Source of the DNA: Buttiauxella izardii
GTDB lineage: Bacteria > Pseudomonadota > Gammaproteobacteria > Enterobacterales > Enterobacteriaceae
Length of the DNA stretch: 64,000 bases
Assembly (NCBI RefSeq): GCF_003601925.1
Contig: NZ_QZWH01000038.1
Location: 1-64,000, forward strand
Direction: 5' to 3'
A program made the position numbers and the translations under genes. The notes under the pieces are model-generated. The model worked only from the letters and a program-made list of their open reading frames with translations, was not told the origin of the DNA and made no database searches. Position 1 is the stretch's first letter. The number at the start of each line of letters is the position of its first letter. Below, in pieces: positions 30,750-39,403 of this stretch.

Positions 30750-32231
30750 TTATTTTGCGGGCGGCAAGTCATCAAACTGATAGCGATAAGCGTCGCCGTC
30801 GGCCACGAAGGTTAGCCGTTTGGTGATGCACTCTGGCGCATCTTCCGCATGGTGAGAAACAAACAGCAGTTGGGTCTCGCCTTCACCAATCAGGATATCA
30901 ATAAAGCGGCGCACCAACTGGCGATTCAGCGGATCAAGCCCTTGCAGCGGTTCATCCAGAATCAGCAATGTAGGGTGTTTTACCAGCGCGCGAGCAATCA
31001 AAGCCAGGCGTTGTTGGCCCCAGGAAAGACTGTGGAAAGGGGCGTCAGCAATCGCATTATCCATGCCGAGCATGTTCAGCCACTGGCGGGCGAGTTTTTG
31101 CTGGCGATCAGAAACAGCCTGATAAATGCCAATCGAATCGAAATAACCCGAGAGCACCACATTGCGCACCGTAGTGCTGACGCGGTAATCCAGATGCAAA
31201 TTACTGCTGACGTAACCAATATGCTTTTTGATATCCCAGATGGTTTCGCCGCTGCCGCGACGGCGGCCAAACAGCGTCAGATCGTTGCTGTAACCCTGCG
31301 GATGATCGCCGGTAATCAGACTGAGTAATGTCGATTTACCCGCGCCGTTTGGCCCGACGATTTGCCAGTGCTCGCCAGGATTTACCGTCCAGGACAGTTT
31401 ATGCAGGATAGGGCGGTCGTTATATTCCACCACGCCATCGCGAAGAATAATGCGCGGCTGGTTTTCGGGAAGCGTATAACGCGCACTCGGATCGTCTGCT
31501 TCCGGCAGTGCAACGCCCGCCAGTTTTTCGCTGTGGGCCAGTTGTGCAATCAGCGCCTGTTCGAGCAGCTTTTGTTTTTCACCGACTTCAATCAGCGCGC
31601 AGTCGGCCAGCACGCCAGCGTGCTGGACAAAATCAGGGATTTCATCAAAGCGGTTCAGCACCAAAACCACGGTGTAACCTTGGGTGCTCAGTTCACCTAA
31701 TAATGCGGCGAGTTGCTCGCGGGATTTCACATCCAGCCCGTCAAATGGCTCATCAAAAATCAGCAAATCGGGCTGTGACATCAGCGCCTGGCAAAGCAGC
31801 GTTTTGCACGTTTCACCAGTAGAAAGGTATTTAAAACGGCGAGTGAGTAACGGCGCGATGCCGAAAAGCTCCGCCAGTTGCTGGCAGCGGGCTTCGTCTT
31901 TGACTTCATCCTGAATAATTTGCGCCGTGGTGCGCCCGGTATCGTCTTCGTCAGGACTCAATAAATCGGTGTTATTGCGCTGCCATTCATCGCTGACTAA
32001 CTTTTGGAGCTGTTCAAAAGAAAGATGGGCGATACGAGAAAATGTGCACTTGCGCTCGCCCTTTTGCACGGGAAGTGAACCGGCTAATGCGCGGGCAAGG
32101 GCTGATTTACCGCTGCCATTCGCACCGACAAACGCCCAGCTTTCACCGGCGTTAATGGTTAAATCATTGAGGGCAAGAGTTCGGGTGTCGCTAAGGTGAA
32201 ATACCCCTTGCGAAATATGCAACGCAGTCAT
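30750..32231 (-). CDS. modF: double ABC ATPase ModF
   Basis: A 493-residue soluble protein with two ABC ATPase domains. Walker A motifs are GANGSGKSALAR and GPNGAGKSTLLS; signature motifs are YLSTGETCK and SLSWGQQRLAL; Walker B motifs are LLIFDEPFDG and LLILDEPLQG. It has no membrane part. It lies 76 nt after modE in the same direction and matches E. coli ModF (PhrA), whose role near molybdate uptake is poorly defined. Confidence 0.95.
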   Translation of the reverse strand: MTALHISQGVFHLSDTRTLALNDLTINAGESWAFVGANGSGKSALARALAGSLPVQKGERKCTFSRIAHLSFEQLQKLVSDEWQRNNTDLLSPDEDDTGRTTAQIIQDEVKDEARCQQLAELFGIAPLLTRRFKYLSTGETCKTLLCQALMSQPDLLIFDEPFDGLDVKSREQLAALLGELSTQGYTVVLVLNRFDEIPDFVQHAGVLADCALIEVGEKQKLLEQALIAQLAHSEKLAGVALPEADDPSARYTLPENQPRIILRDGVVEYNDRPILHKLSWTVNPGEHWQIVGPNGAGKSTLLSLITGDHPQGYSNDLTLFGRRRGSGETIWDIKKHIGYVSSNLHLDYRVSTTVRNVVLSGYFDSIGIYQAVSDRQQKLARQWLNMLGMDNAIADAPFHSLSWGQQRLALIARALVKHPTLLILDEPLQGLDPLNRQLVRRFIDILIGEGETQLLFVSHHAEDAPECITKRLTFVADGDAYRYQFDDLPPAK

Positions 32232-32307
32232 AAATCATTCCATTTTTTGCAGTGATTAACGTCAGATTTAAATATTGCCTGCGCCCTTGTCAATTCGCCG
32301 CGCGGTT

Positions 32308-33099
32308 TTAGCACAGCGTGGCGATAATCACGCGATCGGCATTAAAAAATGCTATGACTTCAGCACCTTCTACCAGCGCCTGAATTTCTACCACGCTATT
32401 TGGCACGGTGGCGCACAGCGTTTGCCCGTCTGGCAGCTGCACCAGAATTTCGCTTTGCTCACTCCCTTGCTGAATATGACTGATCTTGCCGTTGAGTTGG
32501 TTATCGGCACCGCTGGCGCGTTTTGCATCCGTTGTGATTTCCACCCACGGCGCTTTAATCAGCACCAGCACTTCTTTGCCTTCGCTCAAACCCAGGCGTT
32601 CGGCACTCTGGCGCGTAATCGCCGCCTGTAAACGGGTTGAACCATCCGCCAGTAGGATATCAACGTGCTGTTGCACTTGTTCGCAATCGCGATGCAAAAC
32701 GGTGCCAAAAAGCTGGTTACGGGCGCTGGTTTGCAAGGAAAATCGGGAAATGGCAGCGAGCAGGCTGTCGAGCGGTAAAGCGTCATCTCGCAGCACATCG
32801 AAGGCTTTTTGTTGGATTTGCGCGAGCAATTCATATAGCTGAATCAGGCGCTCGCCATAACGCGTCAGAACCGCGCCGCCACCGCCTTTGCCGCCGGTTG
32901 CTCTATCAACCAGCGTCTCGTCGCTAAGCTGATTCATCTCATTGATGGCGTCCCAGGCGCTCTTATAGCTAATGCCTGCAAGCTTCGCGCCCTGGCTAAT
33001 TGAGCCGGTATGTTGTATTTGTTTAAGTAGCGCGATACGACGTGGATCGGCGAACAGCCGCTGCTGGAGTTTCAGCGTCAGGAGAATTTCAGCTTGCAT
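32308..33099 (-). CDS. modE: molybdate-responsive regulator ModE
   Basis: A 263-residue regulator with an N-terminal winged helix (about residues 20-90, GSISQGAKLAGISYKSAWDA) and two C-terminal molbindin/TOBE domains (SARNQLFGTV and GADNQLNGKISH each start one). Molybdate-bound ModE represses modABC and activates molybdoenzyme genes. modABC, which normally lies on the other side of acrZ, is absent from the window. Confidence 0.96.
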   Translation of the reverse strand: MQAEILLTLKLQQRLFADPRRIALLKQIQHTGSISQGAKLAGISYKSAWDAINEMNQLSDETLVDRATGGKGGGGAVLTRYGERLIQLYELLAQIQQKAFDVLRDDALPLDSLLAAISRFSLQTSARNQLFGTVLHRDCEQVQQHVDILLADGSTRLQAAITRQSAERLGLSEGKEVLVLIKAPWVEITTDAKRASGADNQLNGKISHIQQGSEQSEILVQLPDGQTLCATVPNSVVEIQALVEGAEVIAFFNADRVIIATLC

Positions 33100-33227
33100 A
33101 ACCGCTCCGTAATAAGGAAAACGCCATTTTCCCCTATTGCGTGGGGTTGGGCAAATCGCACAAAAGGAGAGTGCGTTTTTCTGTCAGGTCGTTAGAATAG
33201 CCGCTCTCACTTTTGTTGGAGGCATCC

Positions 33228-33380
33228 ATGTTAGAGTTATTGAAAAGCTTGGTGTTTGCCGTGGTCATGGTGCCTATCGTTATGGCAGTGATCCTCGGTC
33301 TTATCTATGGATTGGGTGAAGTCTTTAACGTCTTCTCAAAAGTCGGTCATAACGACCAACCTAAGAAACAAAACCATTGA
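33228..33380 (+). CDS. acrZ: AcrAB-TolC pump accessory small protein AcrZ
   Basis: A 50-residue single-helix membrane protein ([20 protein letters not shown]) with TTGGAGG upstream. It is close to E. coli AcrZ (49 aa), which binds AcrB and broadens the pump's substrate preference. It is divergent from modE, as in E. coli. Confidence 0.96.
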   Translation: MLELLKSLVFAVVMVPIVMAVILGLIYGLGEVFNVFSKVGHNDQPKKQNH

Positions 33381-33388
33381 TTCCCTAA

Positions 33389-33415
33389 CGCCCGCTGATG
33401 CGGGCGTTTCTTTAT
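33389..33415 (+). terminator. terminator of acrZ
   Basis: CGCCCGC-TGAT-GCGGGCG followed by TTTCTTTAT. Confidence 0.9.
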
Positions 33416-33420
33416 CCTCT

Positions 33421-34701
33421 TCATAAATTCAGCAACGGCAGCAATGTCGGTATTTGCGACAGCAGATACAGCACCAGCCCGATTGAACCCCCAACCAGCG
33501 TGCCGTTAATACGGATAAACTGTAAATCCTTGCCGATATTCAGCTCGATTTGCCGCGACATATCCTGCGCATCCCAGCTTTTCACCGTATCGCTAATATG
33601 ACGGGTTAAAAACGTGGCAAACTCCGGTGCCATTTTTTGCACCGCTTGCTCCAGATGTTCATTCAGTGAAGTGCGCAGCGCACTGTCAGCAACCAGCGTT
33701 TCCCCCAGCCACTGCCCGGCTTCTGCAATCCGTTGTTTTACCCGCGAATCCTCTGAGTTGATATCGACTTTCAGCCATTGGCGCAGGTCGCCCCATAATT
33801 CACCCAGATAGCGATTAAACGCTTCATCTTCTTTCAAATAACTCTTAATGCTGTCGGCTTTCTCAGCCATTTGCGGTGAGTGTTTAAGGTTATCAATCAG
33901 CTTCAGCGTAGCGCGATCAAATGCCTGGCGGATCTGGTGCCCCTGATCGTGGCTGACGTCATCGAGAAACGAATTGACCGCATTAGAAACCATGTCGGCG
34001 CTGTGTTCCCCGAGCCATTCTGTTGGCAGGATTTTGGCTTTGCGTGGGTGTTCGGTTTCCAGCCAACGCACAATCTGGCGGGCGATAAGCGCGCGGGTGC
34101 TATCGCGTTTAATCAGCGTCAGCATTTGAGCAATAACGGCGTCGAGCAATTCCTGATGGCGATTATTTTTGGTCAGGCTTTCCAGCAGCAGAGCACTGGA
34201 ATGGGTCAAATCGACCTTATCGATAGCCTTGTGAACCGCCTGGCGAATTAAACGCTGAATACGTGCATCGTCAGTCAGGTCGAGAAACGCGCTCATCACT
34301 TGCAGCAGATGCTGCCCGACGCGCTGTGCATTATCGGGCTTGCTGAACCACTGGCCAATCATGTGCGCCGGTTGGTGGCGGCGAATCAGGGCAATCAACG
34401 ATTGGGTATCGAGAAACTTCTCTTGCACGAAGATGCCGAGATTTTCACCAATCCGGTCTTTATTGCGCGGAATAATCGCCGTATGGCGGGAAATAAAAGG
34501 AATGGGGACACGATGAAATAGCGCTGCAACGGCAAACCAGTCAGCGAGCGCACCCACCATCGCGGCTTCGGCGATCGCCTTTAAACCACTTACCCAGAAG
34601 TTGGGTGGCAAAAAGAGGGTAGTCACAAAGGTTACAGCGGCAATCAGCAGTAATGACAACGCCAGGCGCTTGGTTCGTTTTAGTTCAGCTATTTTCTCCA
34701 T
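33421..34701 (-). CDS. yjiN: DUF445 membrane protein YjiN
   Basis: A 426-residue protein that matches E. coli YjiN along its length and is identical in size. An N-terminal membrane helix (about residues 14-32) leads into [18 protein letters not shown], the DUF445 signature. A long helical region follows, and a second hydrophobic segment lies near the C-terminus ([19 protein letters not shown]). The function is unknown. In E. coli yjiN lies near 98 min, so its place beside acrZ is unexpected and part of the atypical block. Confidence 0.93.
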   Translation of the reverse strand: MEKIAELKRTKRLALSLLLIAAVTFVTTLFLPPNFWVSGLKAIAEAAMVGALADWFAVAALFHRVPIPFISRHTAIIPRNKDRIGENLGIFVQEKFLDTQSLIALIRRHQPAHMIGQWFSKPDNAQRVGQHLLQVMSAFLDLTDDARIQRLIRQAVHKAIDKVDLTHSSALLLESLTKNNRHQELLDAVIAQMLTLIKRDSTRALIARQIVRWLETEHPRKAKILPTEWLGEHSADMVSNAVNSFLDDVSHDQGHQIRQAFDRATLKLIDNLKHSPQMAEKADSIKSYLKEDEAFNRYLGELWGDLRQWLKVDINSEDSRVKQRIAEAGQWLGETLVADSALRTSLNEHLEQAVQKMAPEFATFLTRHISDTVKSWDAQDMSRQIELNIGKDLQFIRINGTLVGGSIGLVLYLLSQIPTLLPLLNL

Positions 34702-34853
34702 TAGCTAAGCATAGAACGGCGAGCAGCGGATCGGTAGGGCAAATTTGCGTTGCGATTAATCCCGAGCGATTTCGATTAACTAAATTTTCCACTCCTTCAA
34801 ATTGTTATAAGAATCTTCCTGCAAGCGACTTGCCTGATGCCTTCATTTAACGA

Positions 34854-34873
34854 TACTGTATGTATATACAGTT
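34854..34873 (+). promoter_or_regulatory. LexA (SOS) box controlling umuDC
   Basis: TACTGTATGTATATACAGTT differs from the ideal TACTGTATATATATACAGTA at two positions, so strong LexA repression is expected. It lies 20 nt before the leader ORF and 76 nt before umuD. Confidence 0.93.
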
Positions 34874-34892
34874 ATTCTTGTTGGGGGATTAT

Positions 34893-34946
34893 ATGGCAGC
34901 GCTGACGCTTTTAGTTTTTGGCTTATTAGCAAGTGATGGAGCATAA
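34893..34946 (+). CDS. possible 17-residue leader peptide upstream of umuD
   Basis: ATG with GGGGGA 6 nt upstream opens a short hydrophobic ORF (MAALTLLVFGLLASDGA) that stops 2 nt before the umuD ATG, in a different frame. Its stop lies inside the ribosome-binding region of umuD, so translation of one could influence the other. It does not resemble the N-terminal arm of known UmuD proteins. Whether it is translated is unknown. Confidence 0.45.
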   Translation: MAALTLLVFGLLASDGA

Positions 34947-34948
34947 CC

Positions 34949-35305
34949 ATGGGCGCATTTCCATCACCGGCTCAGGATTATGCCGAGCAGAGCATTAATC
35001 TTCATGATTTGCTGGTTAAACATCCCACTGCCACATATTTCGTTCGGGCTGCGGACGATTCGATGATCAACGGCGGGATCGGTAAGGATGACTTGCTGGT
35101 GGTCGATAGCGCCAGAACGGCGGTGCATAACAATATTGTGATTGCAGCGATCAATGGCGAATTTATTATCAGACAGTTACAGCTTCGGCCTGTGATTCAG
35201 TTAATGCCACTCAATCGTGCCTACAAACCGACTTTCCTCGGAACCGATGAGGCGCTTGAGGTATTTGGTGTCGTTACTTTTATTGTGAAAGCAGCGAGTG
35301 AATGA
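34949..35305 (+). CDS. umuD: UmuD'-like DNA polymerase V subunit lacking the self-cleavage arm
   Basis: A 118-residue protein aligning with residues after Cys24-Gly25 of E. coli UmuD: it begins MGAFPSPAQDYAEQ where UmuD has CGFPSPAADYVEQ. The 24-residue arm and the cleavage site are absent. An in-frame TGA 15 nt upstream of the ATG rules out a longer start. GGAG at 7-nt spacing supports this start. The Ser60 equivalent is kept (DDSMINGGI), but the Lys97 equivalent is Arg (EFIIRQLQ versus EFTVKKLQ), so the autoprotease dyad is broken. It is therefore probably made directly in the active UmuD' form. It overlaps umuC by 1 nt. Confidence 0.9.
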   Translation: MGAFPSPAQDYAEQSINLHDLLVKHPTATYFVRAADDSMINGGIGKDDLLVVDSARTAVHNNIVIAAINGEFIIRQLQLRPVIQLMPLNRAYKPTFLGTDEALEVFGVVTFIVKAASE

Positions 35306-36588
35306 TGTTTGCTTTGGTGGACGTGAACAGTTTTTATGCGAGTTGCGAAGCCGTATTTCGGCCCGATCTGAAAGGCAAACCGGTGGTGGTGTTAAGTAAC
35401 AACGATGGCTGCATTATTGCGCGTAATGCCGAGGCCAAAAACTGTGGTGTGCCAATGGGAGCGCCATATTTCAAGCAGAAGGATCTTTTCCGGCAAAAAG
35501 GTGTCGTTGCTTTCAGCAGTAATTACGAACTTTACGCCGATATGTCTTATCGGGTGATGACCACGCTGGAAGAAATATGCCCACGTGTTGAGGTTTACTC
35601 TATTGATGAAGCGTTTTGTGATCTATCTGGAGTGCGAAATTGCCGCAATCTGAAAAGCTTTGGCCGGGAAATTCGTGACATTCTTCTGCAGCGCACGCAT
35701 TTAAACGTGGGTGTGGGAATAGCTCAGACCAAAACGTTGGCCAAGCTTGCGAATCACGCAGCAAAAAAGTGGCCGCTGGAATCGGGTGGCGTTGTTGATT
35801 TGTCAGGTCGCGAGCGGCAGCGCAAATTGATGGACAGTCTACCGGTGGATGAAGTGTGGGGGATTGGTCGCCGAATCAGTAAAAAGCTTGATGCCATGGG
35901 CATTAAAACCACTCTGCAACTGGCGGATGCGGATATCCGTTTTATACGTAAACATTTCAGCGTTGTACTTGAGAGAACGGTGCGTGAACTGCGCGGCGAA
36001 CCTTGCCTGGGGTTGGAAGAGTTTGCACCGACAAAACAGGAAATAATTTGCTCGCGCTCATTTGGCGAGCGGCTTACCGAGTACGAACATATGCGTCAGG
36101 CTATTTGTAGTTATGCGGCACGCGCCGCAGAAAAACTCAGAGCTGAGCACCAGTATTGCCGCCATATTTCTGCCTTTGTCAAAACATCCCCTTTCTCTGT
36201 GAATGAACCCTACTATGGCAACCAGGCGACGATGAAATTGCTGACGCCTACACAGGACACCAGAGATATTATCGCCGCGGCCACACGCTGCCTGGACGCT
36301 ATCTGGAGAAGCGGTCACCATTATCAAAAAGCCGGCGTGATGCTGGGCGACTTTTTTAGCCAGGGCATTGCGCAACTTAATCTGTTTGATGACAACCCAC
36401 CGCGGGTCAACAGCGAAATGCTGATGCAGATGATCGACGGCCTTAATCGGAAGAAAGGTAAAGGAACCCTTTATTTTGCGGGGCAGGGGATTGAGCAGCC
36501 GTGGCAGATGAAAAGAGCGATGTTGTCACCGCGTTATACGACTCGAGCCTCAGATTTGTTGTGCATTCCATCGCGGAGCGTTTTTTGA
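35305..36588 (+). CDS. umuC: translesion DNA polymerase V catalytic subunit UmuC
   Basis: A 427-residue Y-family polymerase. FALVDVNSFYASCE and YSIDEAFCDLSG carry the catalytic acidic residues, VGVGIAQTKTLAKLANHAAK is the conserved palm/thumb segment, and AQLNLF near residue 357 fits a beta-clamp binding motif. The start overlaps the umuD stop. The C-terminus ends DLLCIPSRSVF instead of the E. coli DLLRVK, because the reading frame runs on into the 3' end of the opposing EIIC-EAL gene (55-bp overlap). With the UmuD'-like partner it should form an SOS-induced polymerase V. Confidence 0.95.
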   Translation: MFALVDVNSFYASCEAVFRPDLKGKPVVVLSNNDGCIIARNAEAKNCGVPMGAPYFKQKDLFRQKGVVAFSSNYELYADMSYRVMTTLEEICPRVEVYSIDEAFCDLSGVRNCRNLKSFGREIRDILLQRTHLNVGVGIAQTKTLAKLANHAAKKWPLESGGVVDLSGRERQRKLMDSLPVDEVWGIGRRISKKLDAMGIKTTLQLADADIRFIRKHFSVVLERTVRELRGEPCLGLEEFAPTKQEIICSRSFGERLTEYEHMRQAICSYAARAAEKLRAEHQYCRHISAFVKTSPFSVNEPYYGNQATMKLLTPTQDTRDIIAAATRCLDAIWRSGHHYQKAGVMLGDFFSQGIAQLNLFDDNPPRVNSEMLMQMIDGLNRKKGKGTLYFAGQGIEQPWQMKRAMLSPRYTTRASDLLCIPSRSVF

Positions 36589-38675
36589 ATATGTTGTTCC
36601 GCTAATAGCTGACACACCGTGTTACCCGGCAAAGGGCGGTAGAAGAGATAACCCTGGCACAGTTCGATTCCCGCCGTTTGCACTTGTTCTAATTCATCTT
36701 GTGTTTCAACACCTTCAATAAGAACTTCGCACTGAACGACCTTACATAACTTCACGACTTGTTGCAGGAAGTTAAATCCATCGGGTTTAGCTAAGCCCAA
36801 CACCATGGACCTGTCGAGTTTGATTTTATCCAGTGGATAACGGGTCAAATAATGCAGCGTCGAATAGCCAGAACCAAAATCATCCAGCGCGATTTTAATC
36901 CCTAAATTGCGCATCTTTTCCAGTACCTCAGCTACTCGCACCGGTTCCTGCACCTTTTGTGATTCAGTAATTTCAAATTCCAGATGCCATCCATCGGGGA
37001 GTGGCTTTGCCAGCACTTTGCGAACCACATTCAGCAATCTGTAGTCGACCAGCGTCTGAGGTGAAATATTGACGGATAGCGTCATGTTCTCAGCATCAGC
37101 CATATGTTCTCTAACATAATCTAACGCATGTTCCATGACCCAGAAATCAATCTCCGGCATCAGCCCGGTACGTTCATAATGCTTCAGGAAAACAGGCGGC
37201 GTTATCTTCCCATCATCACTTTGATGGCGAATCAGTACCTCAAGCGCGACAATTTTGTTATCAGTCAAACGCACCTGCGGCTGGAAATAGAGAATGAATT
37301 TGCCCGTGGTTTGCAGCTTTTCGATTTGCCTCTGGGCTTCAATGTAACTATTCCCTTCGACGACGTGGCTGTAATTAGGCACCATATCAAAATCAGTCGG
37401 TTGGCTGATATTCATCTCACCCGTAAATCCATCCAAATCCTCGTTGTCGGGGATGGAATGTTTTAGCGAACTGGTGACAAACGGGCGATAAATGACCACG
37501 CCAAGCGCGACAATAAAAAGGTATAACACGACTGCGCTAATTGAGTGGCCGCTGGCTAACCAAACTTTAATCGGGGAGGGGGTCGACCAACTGACGACTT
37601 CCGAGATTCGGGGAACGAGATTCAGATAAGTTGCCGCATAAGCTACCAGATAGGACATTAATGGTGCCAGCACAAACGGAATAATCATCACCGGGTTCAG
37701 AACAATGGGATAACCAAAAATCAGGGGCTCATTGATGTTAAATAACGCCATGGGGCCAGCGATACCTAACAATCGACGGTGAGGGCTTTTACCTTCCATC
37801 AAAATACAAATGATCAGACTCAGCGTATTACCCGTTCCGCCAGCATTACACCACATGTCATAGAACACGGGGCTAAGAATATTGAGCGGGTGGCGGAGGG
37901 TATGCCAGTCACTGATATTTATTTTTTGCGCGGCGGTAAAAGCAACATCAATATCCAAAAAAAGATAATAACCGTGGAGGCCAAAGAACCATGGCACAGT
38001 GCGCAACAATACGTATGAAATGCCATGTAAGAAATCTTTGGGATAAAAATACAGGGATAAACTACTGAGGAAGTCCATCCCATCTTTTAACCAGATGGCC
38101 GCGCCTAGTTTAATGACGCCACTAAAGAGTGCGATAATACCCAGGGTGATAAAAAAAGAGAGAATGTTAACGTAGCTACTATCTTTCCATCGCCGGAATT
38201 TTAGTAGGCTCTCACTCACCACTTCTTGTAAATAATTGCCGATGATCCCGGAAGCTAACGCCAGGGGAATACTGATATCTAAGAAAAACTGGGCGTTATC
38301 ATCAAGGATTCTGCGAAATATCATCAGCGTGCTGATGCTAAGCGCAATACAGTAAATCTGTGAAAGACGGTTTCTGACCGCCCAGTGAACGGCAACGTAG
38401 ATGTTCATCACCAGCGGTGCGAGTGCTAAGAAACCAACCTGCAATTGCATGAACCAGATTGCTGCATTGTTGAAGCCAGCAGTATCACAGATGACCGATG
38501 CAGTGATGACCAGCCCGCGAACAATGGATAACGGGACAATTGCCATGGTGCTGGCAATAATGGCATGAGCAAATCGATTGTTTAACAGTCGACTTTGACT
38601 GTTATGCAGACGATGCAACAGATTATTATACAGCCACAGTTTTCTCACAAAATTACCTGAAGCATTAATGCTCAT
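36534..38675 (-). CDS. PTS EIIC-EAL fusion, predicted sugar-linked c-di-GMP phosphodiesterase
   Basis: A 713-residue protein. Residues about 30-400 form a lactose/cellobiose-type EIIC membrane domain: WFFGLHG (His234), WCNAGGTGNTLSL, and FNINEPLIFGYPIVLNP (Glu316), the positions that contact sugar in ChbC-type permeases. Residues about 445-695 form an EAL domain with catalytic motifs intact: ALEVLIRH (E479), SVNISPQ, FEITES, ALDDFGSGYS (D598, D599), KIKLDRS (K619) and EGVE. No EIIA or EIIB gene is nearby, so it may sense rather than transport sugar. The ribosome-binding site is weak. I know of no characterised member of this fusion. Confidence 0.9.
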   Translation of the reverse strand: MSINASGNFVRKLWLYNNLLHRLHNSQSRLLNNRFAHAIIASTMAIVPLSIVRGLVITASVICDTAGFNNAAIWFMQLQVGFLALAPLVMNIYVAVHWAVRNRLSQIYCIALSISTLMIFRRILDDNAQFFLDISIPLALASGIIGNYLQEVVSESLLKFRRWKDSSYVNILSFFITLGIIALFSGVIKLGAAIWLKDGMDFLSSLSLYFYPKDFLHGISYVLLRTVPWFFGLHGYYLFLDIDVAFTAAQKINISDWHTLRHPLNILSPVFYDMWCNAGGTGNTLSLIICILMEGKSPHRRLLGIAGPMALFNINEPLIFGYPIVLNPVMIIPFVLAPLMSYLVAYAATYLNLVPRISEVVSWSTPSPIKVWLASGHSISAVVLYLFIVALGVVIYRPFVTSSLKHSIPDNEDLDGFTGEMNISQPTDFDMVPNYSHVVEGNSYIEAQRQIEKLQTTGKFILYFQPQVRLTDNKIVALEVLIRHQSDDGKITPPVFLKHYERTGLMPEIDFWVMEHALDYVREHMADAENMTLSVNISPQTLVDYRLLNVVRKVLAKPLPDGWHLEFEITESQKVQEPVRVAEVLEKMRNLGIKIALDDFGSGYSTLHYLTRYPLDKIKLDRSMVLGLAKPDGFNFLQQVVKLCKVVQCEVLIEGVETQDELEQVQTAGIELCQGYLFYRPLPGNTVCQLLAEQHIQKTLRDGMHNKSEARVV

Positions 38676-39252
38676 TGATGATTGTATTTAAATGGACATT
38701 GGAGTGGTAAAAATAATGGCTGAATGAGTGTTTTTTTTAGTTTGAAAATCAAACATGCTAAAACCACGATAATTATATCAGAATTTATTATTTCATTGTA
38801 GAGGGCTTCTGCTGTTGAGTCATAAATAGTTATTATTAATGATCATGACTTGTTAAGGGCTTTATTAATTCAGAGAAGCTGTGTATATAATTTGAAAGTT
38901 AATAGTTTGACATATTCAGTGTTGTACAAGGTTTAATTGTTGCATCCCCTGATAAAGGCAACAACAAGAATGATGCCAATTACAAAAACCGCAAACACTT
39001 TGGATATCATGCCTGTAATTAAGAATACGGCCCATAGTAAAGACAGAATTATAAATGCCTTCCAACAATTTGATAGTTTGATTAACAACTTACTAACCTT
39101 AATATTAAATACATGCAGGACGGAGATAATTTAATCAAGGGTAACAATTTTTGTGCGGCGAGGTAAGTTTAATAAATGTTCAAAATTGGGCAATGACGCA
39201 GCGTCATTGATAATCAGGTGGAAAACTAAATCAGGGGAGATAAAAGGAGTTT
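38676..39252. other. AT-rich gap between the EIIC-EAL gene and tRNA-Pro
   Basis: About 580 bp of clearly lower GC than the neighbours. It must contain the EIIC-EAL promoter on the minus strand. A 65-codon frame at 38937-39134 has a TTG start, no ribosome-binding site and no recognisable motif, so I do not call it. No repeat of the tRNA 3' end, integrase fragment or IS end was seen. Confidence 0.6.
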
Positions 39253-39329
39253 TGGTCGGCACGGAGAGATTCGAACTCTCGACCCTCGCCACCCCATGAC
39301 GATGCGCTACCAGGCTGCGCTACGTGCCG
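39253..39329 (-). tRNA. proL: tRNA-Pro (GGG)
   Basis: 77 nt including CCA. The minus strand begins CGGCACGTAGCGCAG, the anticodon GGG lies in CATGGGGTG, and all arms pair. In E. coli proL likewise follows yejM and precedes narP; here narP is replaced by the atypical block. Confidence 0.97.
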
Positions 39330-39403
39330 ACTGAAAAATAATACTACCTTTTTCGCGATCGTTTGCAAGATAGCCTGACGCTAACTGATTCATAAATAAG
39401 CAA

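Noticed and set aside
33137-33319. 60-codon plus-strand frame overlapping acrZ
   Set aside because: It is out of frame with acrZ, whose ribosome-binding site and sequence are clear.
38937-39134. 65-codon plus-strand frame in the AT-rich gap
   Set aside because: TTG start, no ribosome-binding site, no recognisable domain; expected by chance in low-GC DNA.
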